The notes below the pieces were generated by a model. The model did no database searches, had not been told where the DNA came from, and saw only the letters and a program-made list of their open reading frames with translations. A stretch of DNA of 42,619 nucleotides from Aliagarivorans taiwanensis DSM 22990 (lineage in GTDB: Bacteria; Pseudomonadota; Gammaproteobacteria; Enterobacterales; Celerinatantimonadaceae), in NCBI RefSeq assembly GCF_000429505.1, contig NZ_AUBZ01000038.1, positions 1 to 42,619 of the forward strand. The letters run 5' to 3'. The translations under genes and the position numbers were made by a program. Positions 35,806 through 42,619 of this stretch are shown here, piece after piece. Numbering within the stretch: the first letter of the stretch is position 1; each line of letters begins with the position of its first letter.

Positions 35806-38800
35806 ATGGGAAGGCACTTCGCAATTTGGGGCCGCCGCTGCTGGCTGCTGATCGTCGCCATGCTGGTGGTGGTCGCGTTGCTGCTCAGCGGCGTACGTGG
35901 GGCGTTCTACCTCGCCAGCAATTATAAGCAAGGCTTGGTTGACTGGCTCACCAAAGATATCAACGTTCAGCTGAATGTTGGCCAGCTTAATGGTCGTATT
36001 AGCCAGTTCCGGCCGACGCTGGTGCTGGAGAATGTGTCGATTGAGTTGGGCGAGCAGCAAGATTACCGCTTTGATGTGGCAGAGGTTCTGCTGCAGATCG
36101 ACCTGTTCGAGACCATTGAACACCGTGAGCTGGTCCTTAGCCAAGTAATCCTCAACGGCAGCGACGTGCGCCTGCCGATAGGCCGGTTCTCTGGTAGTGG
36201 CGGGGGTGCTCCGGCCAATACCCAGCGCCTGTTTTCAGATATCTTCCTCAACCGCATGGCGCACTTTAAGCTGACCAACAGTATCGTCAATTTGCAGCTG
36301 CCCAATGATCAGCATACCCTCTACGTTGACTACCTGAGCTGGCGCAACGATGACGACCTGCATCAAGGCGATGGTCGTTTATTGGTGCCCGGGGATGAGC
36401 AAAACGGCGACCTTGGCTTTCGTATCGACCTAAATGGTAACCACCGCGACTGGTCTTCGATGCAAGGGCAAATCTATCTGGATGCCGATGAGCTGAACCT
36501 TAATTTCTTTCAACAATGGTTGCCGCAACTTGCGAAGAAGCGCCTAAGCAGCGACCTCAGTTTTGAAGCTTGGGCTAGCTTTGGACCAGAGCAGGTGCCG
36601 CAGGTGACCTGGCAGTGGCGACCTAGCGCCATTCGCTGGGAAGACCCTGAGCAACAAGGCTTGGAGATCGAACAGGGCCTGCTAGTGGCGCGCTATCAAC
36701 AGGGTTACTGGCAACTTGATAAGCTGCCGTGGACCGTGCGCGCGCAGGGCCGGGCGATCAACGACTTTAACCTAAATGCCACCATGAGCGGCCGCCATGG
36801 TGAGATCTCGGCCAGCTTGAGTGATTTGTCCCTGCCCGATTGGGCGCCGCTCGCCGGGCTCTTTAGCTCCTATATGCCGCCGCTTGCCTGGCAAAACATT
36901 GTCACGGCCGGTACCTTGTCGCAACTCGAGGTTGACTGGCGGGCGCACAGCGGTGAGCTCAGCTACCAGCTGGTTGCCGATGGAGTTCGCACCCAAGGCA
37001 TCGGCGCCATCCCCACCGTTCAGGGATTAGATGCCCAGTTACACGGCGATCAGTATCGGGCCAAGTTGGCCTTGCATCAGCAAGGCGGTGAGATCCATGT
37101 TCCGATTCAGTTCCAAGATGCTTGGCCAGTGGAGCAGCTCGATGCCCTCATCGATCTCGATTTCTCCCATGGTCCGCTCAAAGTCAGTAGCCGCGACACC
37201 TTGCTGCACACCCAAGATGCACAGGTGAAAGCCAAGTGGCTGTTGGATTGGCAAGGCCAGCAAAGCTTGCCGTTACTATCGCTGTCGGCGGAAGTCGACG
37301 TGTTGGATGCGGGCAGAGCCCATCACTACTACCCGGATGTGATGCCCGATGGGGTGTATAGCTATCTTGCGCGCGCCCTGCAGGCGGGCCAAGCCGATAA
37401 AGCCCAGGTACTGTGGTTCGGTAAGCTGCAAGCCTTCCCCTATGATGCCAACGACGGCATGTTCCAAGCCTTCGTTCCACTTACTAAAGCGCGTTTTGAG
37501 TTTGGGGAAGATTGGCCTGCGCTGGAAGACTTACAGCTCGATCTGTTGTTCCAAAACGATGGCCTGTTTATGGAGAGCCGTCAGACTCAGCTTGGCGATG
37601 TGAGTGCCAAGCGTTTGGTGGCCAGCATTCCGCGCTTTCAAGACCAGATGCTGCAGATCAACAGCCAGCTGGAGGGGCGCGCCGATGCGGTGACCGCCTA
37701 TCTGCTGACCACCCCGGTTAAGGCGCTTCGCGAGAGCATGCAGCAGCTACCGGTGACGGGTAATAAGGTGAGTGGCGCGCTGAGCTTAAGTATTCCGCTG
37801 AACGGCGATCCGGTCACCGCAGCCGGGCACGTCGATTTTGTTAACAACCGCCTTGAAGTTAAGCCGGTGGGGATGCAGGTCGAAGGGCTATCAGGGCGGC
37901 TCTATTTTAATAACGACCAACTCTCCAGCAGTGGGCTTAGAATGCGCTGGCGCCAATTGCCGCTAGCCCTGGAGCTGAACTCGGGCATTGATGAGGAAGG
38001 CGTGTACCAACTAGAGCTAGGGCTAAATGGTCGCTGGCCGCTATCGCTCACCGAACGAGCTTTCAACCTGCCGTTGGCGCCCGTTACCCAAGGTCAGCTA
38101 GGCTGGCGTGGCGACCTACAGCTAAGCCTTCTCGAGGAAGGGTTTAGTTACCAAGCCAATCTCAGCAGCGACCTGCGCGGGGTGAGTTTGGCGATGCCGG
38201 AACCCTTGAGCAAAGCGGGCGAGCAAGCATGGCCTACGGTGATTTCGCTCAGTGGCGATCAGGACGGCGGAGCGCTGGATTTAGAGATCTCCGAGCGACT
38301 CACCGGACGTAGCCGCTTCAGTAGTGCCGACCAAGACTTAGTGCTTGAGCAAATCGTGCTGCATGCCGGTGCTGGCAGTGCCCGCAACTGGCAGGGCGAG
38401 GGCTTGGGGCTTAGTTTTGCCTATCCAGAGCTGGATCTATCGTCGTGGATCAGTTGGTTGAAGCAACGGCCGCAGCCTAAACCCACAGAGCCTGCCCAGT
38501 ATCAGAATGTGCAGCTGGGGATACCTAAGCTGCAGTTTGTCCACGGTGAGGTGGACCGAGCCCAGCTCTATGGGCAGCAACTCACCCAGCTTAACTTTGG
38601 TTATTTGCCGCGCAGTTTGACCCAGTGGCGGGTAGAGGCCGATGAGTTAGTGGCCAGCATCGCCATCCCTGAAGCTGACGCGTACGACCAGCGGGTGCGG
38701 GTATTGATCGAAGAGGCGAATCTACCAGACTTGAGCTTTAGCCCACTGACCGGACAGGGAAGCACCGAGCCGGCAGAGCAAGTGGTTAAGAGCAAGCGCG

Positions 38801-39663
38801 ACGACTGGCGCCTGCCACCCTTGTCGCTCACCTGCAACAAGTGTCAGGTGAGCCACTTTTATCTAGGGGATATGAGCCTCGATCTGCCGATTGAGGGCGA
38901 TCGCTTAGATAACGGCAAGCTACGTATCAACTGGGGGCATACCCAACTGTCTGCCGACGTAAACTGGTTTGCTGAGAACGGCGCTCAGCGCAGCGAATTA
39001 GTCGGTATCGTCAACTCCGGCTCCAGCGAGCAGATGCTACGCGACTTAGGCTATGCCAGCCCGATTATGGATACGCCTTCGCGCACTGGCTTTACCCTTA
39101 ACTGGCAGGGGCCGCTGTATAGCCCTGATGTGGCTAGCCTTAATGGCCAAGTTGAGTATGTGGGCGGCGAAGGGGTGCTCACTGAGGTCAGCGATAAGGG
39201 CGCACGTTTGTTCTCGCTGGCCAGCCTCGATACGGTGCAGCGTCGCCTTAAGCTCGACTTCCGCGATGTCTTCGATAAGGGCATGCACTACGATTCGATA
39301 AGCGCCACCATGCAGTTCGACGATGGCCTGATGAGCAACGATGACTTCTTCCTCGACGGTGTAGCCGGGGCCATGCGTGGTCGCGGCACGGTTGACCTGC
39401 CCTCAGGCTCGCTCGACTACCGAATTAGCTTTGCGCCTAAGTTTACTTCCAGCCTTCCGGTGCTCACCGCCTTCTTGGTGACACCGGCGACCGGCGTGGC
39501 GGTACTGGCTCTGCAGAAGCTGTTTGAGCCGATGGTGGAAGTGGTGACCCAGATTGACTTTGCACTTACCGGCAATATCAGCGAACCTGAACTAATCGAA
39601 CTAGAGCGGGTACAGCGGGAGATTGAAGTGCCAACCGAGTTTCGCCAAGGGCCGGAGCAATAA
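35806..39663 (+). CDS. yhdP: AsmA-like envelope lipid-homeostasis protein YhdP
   Basis: This 1285-residue inner-membrane-anchored protein has one N-terminal helix (about 12-35) and a long periplasmic repeat-beta-groove domain (DUF3971 followed by an AsmA-like C-terminus). In E. coli YhdP, with TamB and YdbH, carries phospholipids toward the outer membrane. The family ending is seen in PSGSLDYRISFAPKFTSSLPVL and the following hydrophobic VTPATGVAVLALQKLFEP. A CNKCQ Cys pair occurs at about 1010-1014. It starts 3 nt after rng and overlaps the nitrilase ATG by one base (TAATG). Confidence 0.93.
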   Translation: MGRHFAIWGRRCWLLIVAMLVVVALLLSGVRGAFYLASNYKQGLVDWLTKDINVQLNVGQLNGRISQFRPTLVLENVSIELGEQQDYRFDVAEVLLQIDLFETIEHRELVLSQVILNGSDVRLPIGRFSGSGGGAPANTQRLFSDIFLNRMAHFKLTNSIVNLQLPNDQHTLYVDYLSWRNDDDLHQGDGRLLVPGDEQNGDLGFRIDLNGNHRDWSSMQGQIYLDADELNLNFFQQWLPQLAKKRLSSDLSFEAWASFGPEQVPQVTWQWRPSAIRWEDPEQQGLEIEQGLLVARYQQGYWQLDKLPWTVRAQGRAINDFNLNATMSGRHGEISASLSDLSLPDWAPLAGLFSSYMPPLAWQNIVTAGTLSQLEVDWRAHSGELSYQLVADGVRTQGIGAIPTVQGLDAQLHGDQYRAKLALHQQGGEIHVPIQFQDAWPVEQLDALIDLDFSHGPLKVSSRDTLLHTQDAQVKAKWLLDWQGQQSLPLLSLSAEVDVLDAGRAHHYYPDVMPDGVYSYLARALQAGQADKAQVLWFGKLQAFPYDANDGMFQAFVPLTKARFEFGEDWPALEDLQLDLLFQNDGLFMESRQTQLGDVSAKRLVASIPRFQDQMLQINSQLEGRADAVTAYLLTTPVKALRESMQQLPVTGNKVSGALSLSIPLNGDPVTAAGHVDFVNNRLEVKPVGMQVEGLSGRLYFNNDQLSSSGLRMRWRQLPLALELNSGIDEEGVYQLELGLNGRWPLSLTERAFNLPLAPVTQGQLGWRGDLQLSLLEEGFSYQANLSSDLRGVSLAMPEPLSKAGEQAWPTVISLSGDQDGGALDLEISERLTGRSRFSSADQDLVLEQIVLHAGAGSARNWQGEGLGLSFAYPELDLSSWISWLKQRPQPKPTEPAQYQNVQLGIPKLQFVHGEVDRAQLYGQQLTQLNFGYLPRSLTQWRVEADELVASIAIPEADAYDQRVRVLIEEANLPDLSFSPLTGQGSTEPAEQVVKSKRDDWRLPPLSLTCNKCQVSHFYLGDMSLDLPIEGDRLDNGKLRINWGHTQLSADVNWFAENGAQRSELVGIVNSGSSEQMLRDLGYASPIMDTPSRTGFTLNWQGPLYSPDVASLNGQVEYVGGEGVLTEVSDKGARLFSLASLDTVQRRLKLDFRDVFDKGMHYDSISATMQFDDGLMSNDDFFLDGVAGAMRGRGTVDLPSGSLDYRISFAPKFTSSLPVLTAFLVTPATGVAVLALQKLFEPMVEVVTQIDFALTGNISEPELIELERVQREIEVPTEFRQGPEQ

Positions 39664-40484
39664 TGCGCTTACACGCGATCCAGATGGTATCAACGGATGA
39701 TGTCGCAGCAAACTTGGCGCAAGCTAGTGCGCTGGTTGCCGAGGCCGCGCCTCAAGCGGGCGATCTGGTGCTACTACCGGAAAACTTCGCCCTGATGGCC
39801 AAGCAATCGGCCTATTGGCAGTTGGCTGAAACCTTAGGCGATGGCCCGGTGCAAGACTGGCTCGCAGCGCTGGCCCTCCAGCATGGCATCTACCTTGTTG
39901 CAGGCAGTTTTCCGATCCGCTGCGATGGCGAGCAGCGCTGCTATACCAGCTGCTTGGCCTACTCACCCAGCGGTGAACAACTGGCCCACTACCACAAGCT
40001 GCACCTGTTCGATGTGGATATTGCCGATAACCAACGCAGCTACCGCGAGTCAGACAGTTTTATCCCCGGCGAGCGGATTGTTAGCTTTCAAGCAGGCGAG
40101 CATCGGGTTGGGCTGAGTATCTGTTTCGATCTGCGCTTCCCCCGCCTTTATCAGCTGCTCGCCGAGCAGGGCTGTGATATGGTTGTTGTTCCGGCTGCGT
40201 TTACCGCACACACCGGCGCTGCGCATTGGCACAGCCTGCTCAGCGCCCGGGCCATCGAGAATCAGTGTTATCTGCTGGCTGCCAATCAAGGCGGCGTTCA
40301 TATCGGTGGCCGCCAAACCTGGGGACATTCCATGATTATCGACCCATGGGGTCGAAGCCTAGCGATTCAGGAGCAAGGCCCGGGTGTCGCCAGCAGCGAA
40401 TTTAATCCTGAACTAATTACAGACGTTCGTCAGAGTATGCCGCTTAAACAGCACGCTCTGCTCAAACCGCTACGGAGAGATTAA
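39663..40484 (+). CDS. nitrilase-superfamily amidohydrolase (Nit1-like)
   Basis: This 273-residue carbon-nitrogen hydrolase has the Glu-Lys-Cys triad: E40 ([10 protein letters not shown]), K112 (HYHKLHLFD) and C154 ([13 protein letters not shown]). The CFDLRFP signature is typical of Nit1-type enzymes, some of which hydrolyse deaminated glutathione; the substrate here is not shown by the sequence. No signal peptide is present. It overlaps yhdP by one base and precedes tldD by 5 nt, the usual order in related genera. Confidence 0.9.
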   Translation: MRLHAIQMVSTDDVAANLAQASALVAEAAPQAGDLVLLPENFALMAKQSAYWQLAETLGDGPVQDWLAALALQHGIYLVAGSFPIRCDGEQRCYTSCLAYSPSGEQLAHYHKLHLFDVDIADNQRSYRESDSFIPGERIVSFQAGEHRVGLSICFDLRFPRLYQLLAEQGCDMVVVPAAFTAHTGAAHWHSLLSARAIENQCYLLAANQGGVHIGGRQTWGHSMIIDPWGRSLAIQEQGPGVASSEFNPELITDVRQSMPLKQHALLKPLRRD

Positions 40485-40489
40485 GTACT

Positions 40490-41935
40490 ATGTCATTCGA
40501 TCGCGTCAGTCAGTCGCTATTGGCTCCTGGAGATATTGGAGAGGCTGAGCTGGCCAAGGCTCTGGGAGAGGTGGCAAAGCACCATGTGGACTATGCAGAC
40601 CTGTTTTTCCAGCATAGCCGCCACGAATCCTGGGTGCTTGAGGATGGCATTGTCAAAGAAGGCAGCTACAACATCGAGCAAGGTGTTGGGGTGCGCGCCA
40701 TCAGCGGTGAGCAAACCGGCTTTGCCTACTCCGACGACATTAATCAACAAGCCTTGCTGCAAACCTGCCGCGCCGCGCGTGGCATCGCTATGCCCGGTGT
40801 TGGCGCTACCCCACAAGCGCTAAAGCGCCAGGCAATCAACAACTGCTACCGCGCCGATGACCCGCTGGTCAGCCTCGAAAACCAACAAAAGATCGCCCTA
40901 CTGGAGCGTGCCGACGCCTACGCGCGCAGCCTCGACCCAGCAATTACTCAAGTGATTGTGAGCATCAGCGGAGTGTACGAAGAAGTGCTGGTCGCCGCCA
41001 GCGATGGCACCCTGAACGCCGATATCCGCCCCTTGGTGCGCTTCAACTGTAGTGTGCTCGCCGAGCGTAATGGCCGCCGTGAACGCGGTTCAGCCGGTGG
41101 TGGTGGGCGTACCGATTACAGCTACTTCTTCGAAGAGATCGACGGCCAAGAACGCGCCATGAACTTTGTGAAAGAAGCGGTGCGTCAGGCCTTAGTCAAC
41201 CTCGAAGCCATCGACGCACCAGCTGGCCTAATGCCAGTGGTTCTCGGTGCTGGTTGGCCGGGCGTATTGCTGCACGAAGCGGTGGGCCATGGCCTGGAAG
41301 GCGACTTTAACCGCAAGGGCTCGTCGGCCTTTAGCGGCAAGATGGGCCAACAAGTGGCCTCGCCACTGTGCACCATTGTCGATGACGGCACCTTAGCTAA
41401 TCGCCGTGGCTCGGTGAGCATGGATGATGAGGGCACCCCCGGTCAGTACAATGTGCTAATCGAAAATGGTGTGCTCAAAGGCTATATGCAAGATAAGCAC
41501 AATGCCCGCCTGATGGGCACTCAATCCACCGGTAATGGTCGCCGCGAATCATACGCCCACCTGCCGTTGCCGCGTATGACCAACACCTATATGTTGGCTG
41601 GTGAGAGCGAGCCAGAAGAGCTGATCGCCTCGGTGAAACGCGGTATCTACGCGCCGAACTTTGGCGGCGGTCAGGTGGATATCACCTCCGGTAAGTTTGT
41701 GTTCTCAGCCTCCGAGGCCTACCTGATTGAAGACGGTAAGCTGGGCGCTCCTTTGAAAGGAGCTACCTTGATCGGCAACGGGCCAGAGGCCATGCAACAG
41801 GTGTCGATGGTGGGTAACGACCTGCGCCTAGACCACGGTGTTGGGGTATGTGGTAAGGATGGGCAAAGCGTACCTGTAGGGGTGGGGCAGCCTAGTCTTA
41901 AGCTTGAGGAGATTACAGTGGGGGGGACGGCTTAG
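40490..41935 (+). CDS. tldD: metalloprotease TldD
   Basis: This 481-residue zinc metalloprotease, with TldE (PmbA), forms a heterodimer that trims peptides such as microcin B17 precursor and CcdA. The zinc motif is HEAVGH (262-267, HExxxH) in [13 protein letters not shown]. Conserved family segments include [12 protein letters not shown] and [17 protein letters not shown]. Length equals E. coli TldD. It is the last gene of the mre-tld block and is followed by a terminator 21 nt downstream. pmbA/tldE is not in this window. Confidence 0.96.
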   Translation: MSFDRVSQSLLAPGDIGEAELAKALGEVAKHHVDYADLFFQHSRHESWVLEDGIVKEGSYNIEQGVGVRAISGEQTGFAYSDDINQQALLQTCRAARGIAMPGVGATPQALKRQAINNCYRADDPLVSLENQQKIALLERADAYARSLDPAITQVIVSISGVYEEVLVAASDGTLNADIRPLVRFNCSVLAERNGRRERGSAGGGGRTDYSYFFEEIDGQERAMNFVKEAVRQALVNLEAIDAPAGLMPVVLGAGWPGVLLHEAVGHGLEGDFNRKGSSAFSGKMGQQVASPLCTIVDDGTLANRRGSVSMDDEGTPGQYNVLIENGVLKGYMQDKHNARLMGTQSTGNGRRESYAHLPLPRMTNTYMLAGESEPEELIASVKRGIYAPNFGGGQVDITSGKFVFSASEAYLIEDGKLGAPLKGATLIGNGPEAMQQVSMVGNDLRLDHGVGVCGKDGQSVPVGVGQPSLKLEEITVGGTA

Positions 41936-41956
41936 TTCGTTTTCTTTTGACTGTTT

Positions 41957-41983
41957 AAAAACGGCCTATATGGGCCGTTTTTT
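41957..41983 (+). terminator. tldD terminator
   Basis: AAAAACGGCC (41957-41966) pairs with GGCCGTTTTT (41973-41982) around a 6-nt loop, with a further T at 41983. It is a clear Rho-independent terminator, able to work in both directions because of its A-tract. Confidence 0.93.
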
Positions 41984-42039
41984 GTGCCTGTTGCTTAGGG
42001 TAGCTTATTTATTTGGCTGTATTTTTTGCTGCTCGGGTG

Positions 42040-42260
42040 TGTTTCGCCCTGACGGCGACTTACTTTCTCTTTGCTTTGCCAAAGAGAAAGTAAGCAAAGA
42101 GAAAGGCAACCTCGGGGCTGCTTGCTCACTGCGTTGCTCGGTGCCTGCGGGCGCGAAATAACTCGCTTCGCTCAAACAAGATTTCGCACTGATCCGCATT
42201 CACCTTGCGCTACTCGTCGCAGCCCAGAGGGACCGGGTGATCGTTGTTGGCTTCTAACTC
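42040..42260. repeat. palindrome-containing intergenic repeat-like segment
   Basis: TTACTTTCTCTTTG (42060-42073) and CAAAGAGAAAGTAA (42080-42093) form a perfect 14-bp inverted repeat with a CTTTGC loop, followed by a direct repeat of GCAAAGAGAAAG. Open frames cross it in several phases without any known domain. The CGCCCTGACGGCGACTTACTTT opening is of a kind I associate with dispersed intergenic repeats of gammaproteobacteria; whether it recurs in this genome cannot be told from one window. Confidence 0.5.
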
Positions 42261-42314
42261 AGTTTTGCCCTGACGAATCCCCACATAATTAGCCGATAAA
42301 TCAGAGTGTTGCGC

Positions 42315-42343
42315 TTGGAGTGCAACCCGCGAAGTGATCTAAT
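42315..42343 (+). promoter_or_regulatory. transposase promoter with Dam site at -10
   Basis: TTGGAG (42315-42320) and TCTAAT (42338-42343) are 17 bp apart. A GATC (42336-42339) overlaps the -10. This mirrors IS10 pIN, whose -10 is overlapped by GATC in TGATCAAATGG (here TGATCTAATGG), so transposition would be tied to hemimethylated DNA after replication. Confidence 0.7.
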
Positions 42344-42384
42344 GGTATGTGCAACCAAACCAGCAGATACAAGGACTTCACGGG

Positions 42385-42619
42385 ATGCACGAGTTGCGAA
42401 TTGTATATCAAGCGCTTTATCAGAACTGCCCTGAGCTGCACAAAAAGCGCCTCGATACCCTTATAACCGCTGTCAAGGCGCTGCAAAGCAGCGACACGCT
42501 GACGCTCACCTCGCTGGGCAGGCACATCGGTAACAACACCAAAGTAAAACACAGCATCAAGCGTATGAACCGCTTCTTGGGCAACCCGCATATGCACGCC
42601 GAAAGAGGCAGTGTATATC
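42385..42619 (+). CDS. IS10-type transposase, N-terminal part (runs off window)
   Basis: The first 78 residues are visible, starting MHELRIVYQALYQNCPELH and continuing KKRLDTLITAV, ALQSSDTLTLTSLGRHIG and KVKHSIKRMNRFLGNPHMH. This aligns with the start of the IS10/Tn10 transposase (MCELDILHDSLYQFCPELH, then LTLTELGRNL and KHNIKRIDRLLGNRHLH). The catalytic DDE residues lie beyond the window, so activity cannot be judged. No frame break is seen so far. Confidence 0.9.
   Translation, partial: MHELRIVYQALYQNCPELHKKRLDTLITAVKALQSSDTLTLTSLGRHIGNNTKVKHSIKRMNRFLGNPHMHAERGSVY

Larger units (their letters stand above)
42270..42619 (+). mobile_element. IS10-type insertion sequence (IS4 family), left part
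   Basis: The left end CTGACGAATCCCCACATAAT (42270-42289) matches the IS10 terminal repeat (CTGATGAATCCCC) apart from a few bases. The transposase ATG lies 115 bp inside, close to the IS10 spacing, and the window ends within the gene. The probable 9-bp target duplication is AGTTTTGCC (42261-42269), but its second copy is outside the window. The preceding TTTTGCCCTGACG also resembles the chromosomal repeat at 42041-42053, so the exact boundary carries some doubt. Confidence 0.85.

Noticed and set aside
41904-42292. Open frames crossing the tldD terminator and palindrome
   Set aside because: They run through a terminator and an inverted repeat, overlap each other in different phases and match no domain.

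Overview
The window looks like a chromosomal segment (mid-50s % GC by eye) of a marine or aquatic gammaproteobacterium of the Vibrio / Shewanella / Ferrimonas / Aeromonas kind. The main clues are a complete MSHA type IV pilus locus lying between csrD (mshH) and mreBCD, the mreBCD-maf-rng-yhdP-nitrilase-tldD block typical of these orders, and a leuA...glycosyltransferase...ilvIH neighbourhood similar to that of Vibrio. The genus cannot be decided from the sequence alone.

Layout. 1-190: the 3' end of an rRNA operon (5S rRNA plus terminator). 191-655: non-coding DNA with 5S-like remnants and inverted repeats. 656-5872: single genes, namely a GNAT acetyltransferase, a YcgR-like PilZ protein, an AEC-type permease, a PIN-PhoH ATPase, a small PilZ protein and an exported transglutaminase-like protein. 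5873-11908: branched-chain amino-acid genes (leuA on the minus strand, ilvIH on the plus strand), with a PAP2 phosphatase, a glycosyltransferase and a 48-residue acidic protein between them. 12030-31073: csrD followed by mshI, pilN-like mshI2, mshJ, K, L, M, N, E, G, F, B, A, C, D, O, P and Q, all on the plus strand, with many ATGA or TAATG overlaps suggesting one long operon. 31343-41935: mreB, mreC, mreD, maf (yhdE), rng, yhdP, a nitrilase and tldD. 41957-42269: a terminator and a long palindrome. 42270-end: the left end of an IS10-type insertion sequence with the start of its transposase.

How the genes work together. MshL is the secretin, MshI/I2/J/K/M/N form the alignment and inner-membrane complex, MshE is the extension ATPase, and MshG is the platform. 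MshA is the major pilin, MshB/C/D/O/P are minor pilins or pseudopilins, and MshQ is a large exported protein that may sit at the pilus tip. MshE carries the two-motif MshEN c-di-GMP-binding domain, CsrD has degenerate GGDEF/EAL modules, and two PilZ proteins lie upstream, so cyclic-di-GMP-linked proteins recur in the window. No retraction ATPase gene is visible here. The mre block covers cell shape, RNase G RNA processing and envelope lipid homeostasis (YhdP).

The most unusual points are: mshC, whose only start that keeps the prepilin leader is a CTG codon; a lectin-like segment inside MshQ; an unannotated acidic mini-protein upstream of ilvI; 5S-derived fragments downstream of the rRNA operon; and an IS10 relative that keeps the Dam-site-overlapped transposase promoter. 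I did not find a convincing wholly new multi-gene system. Most of the window is conserved core genome.
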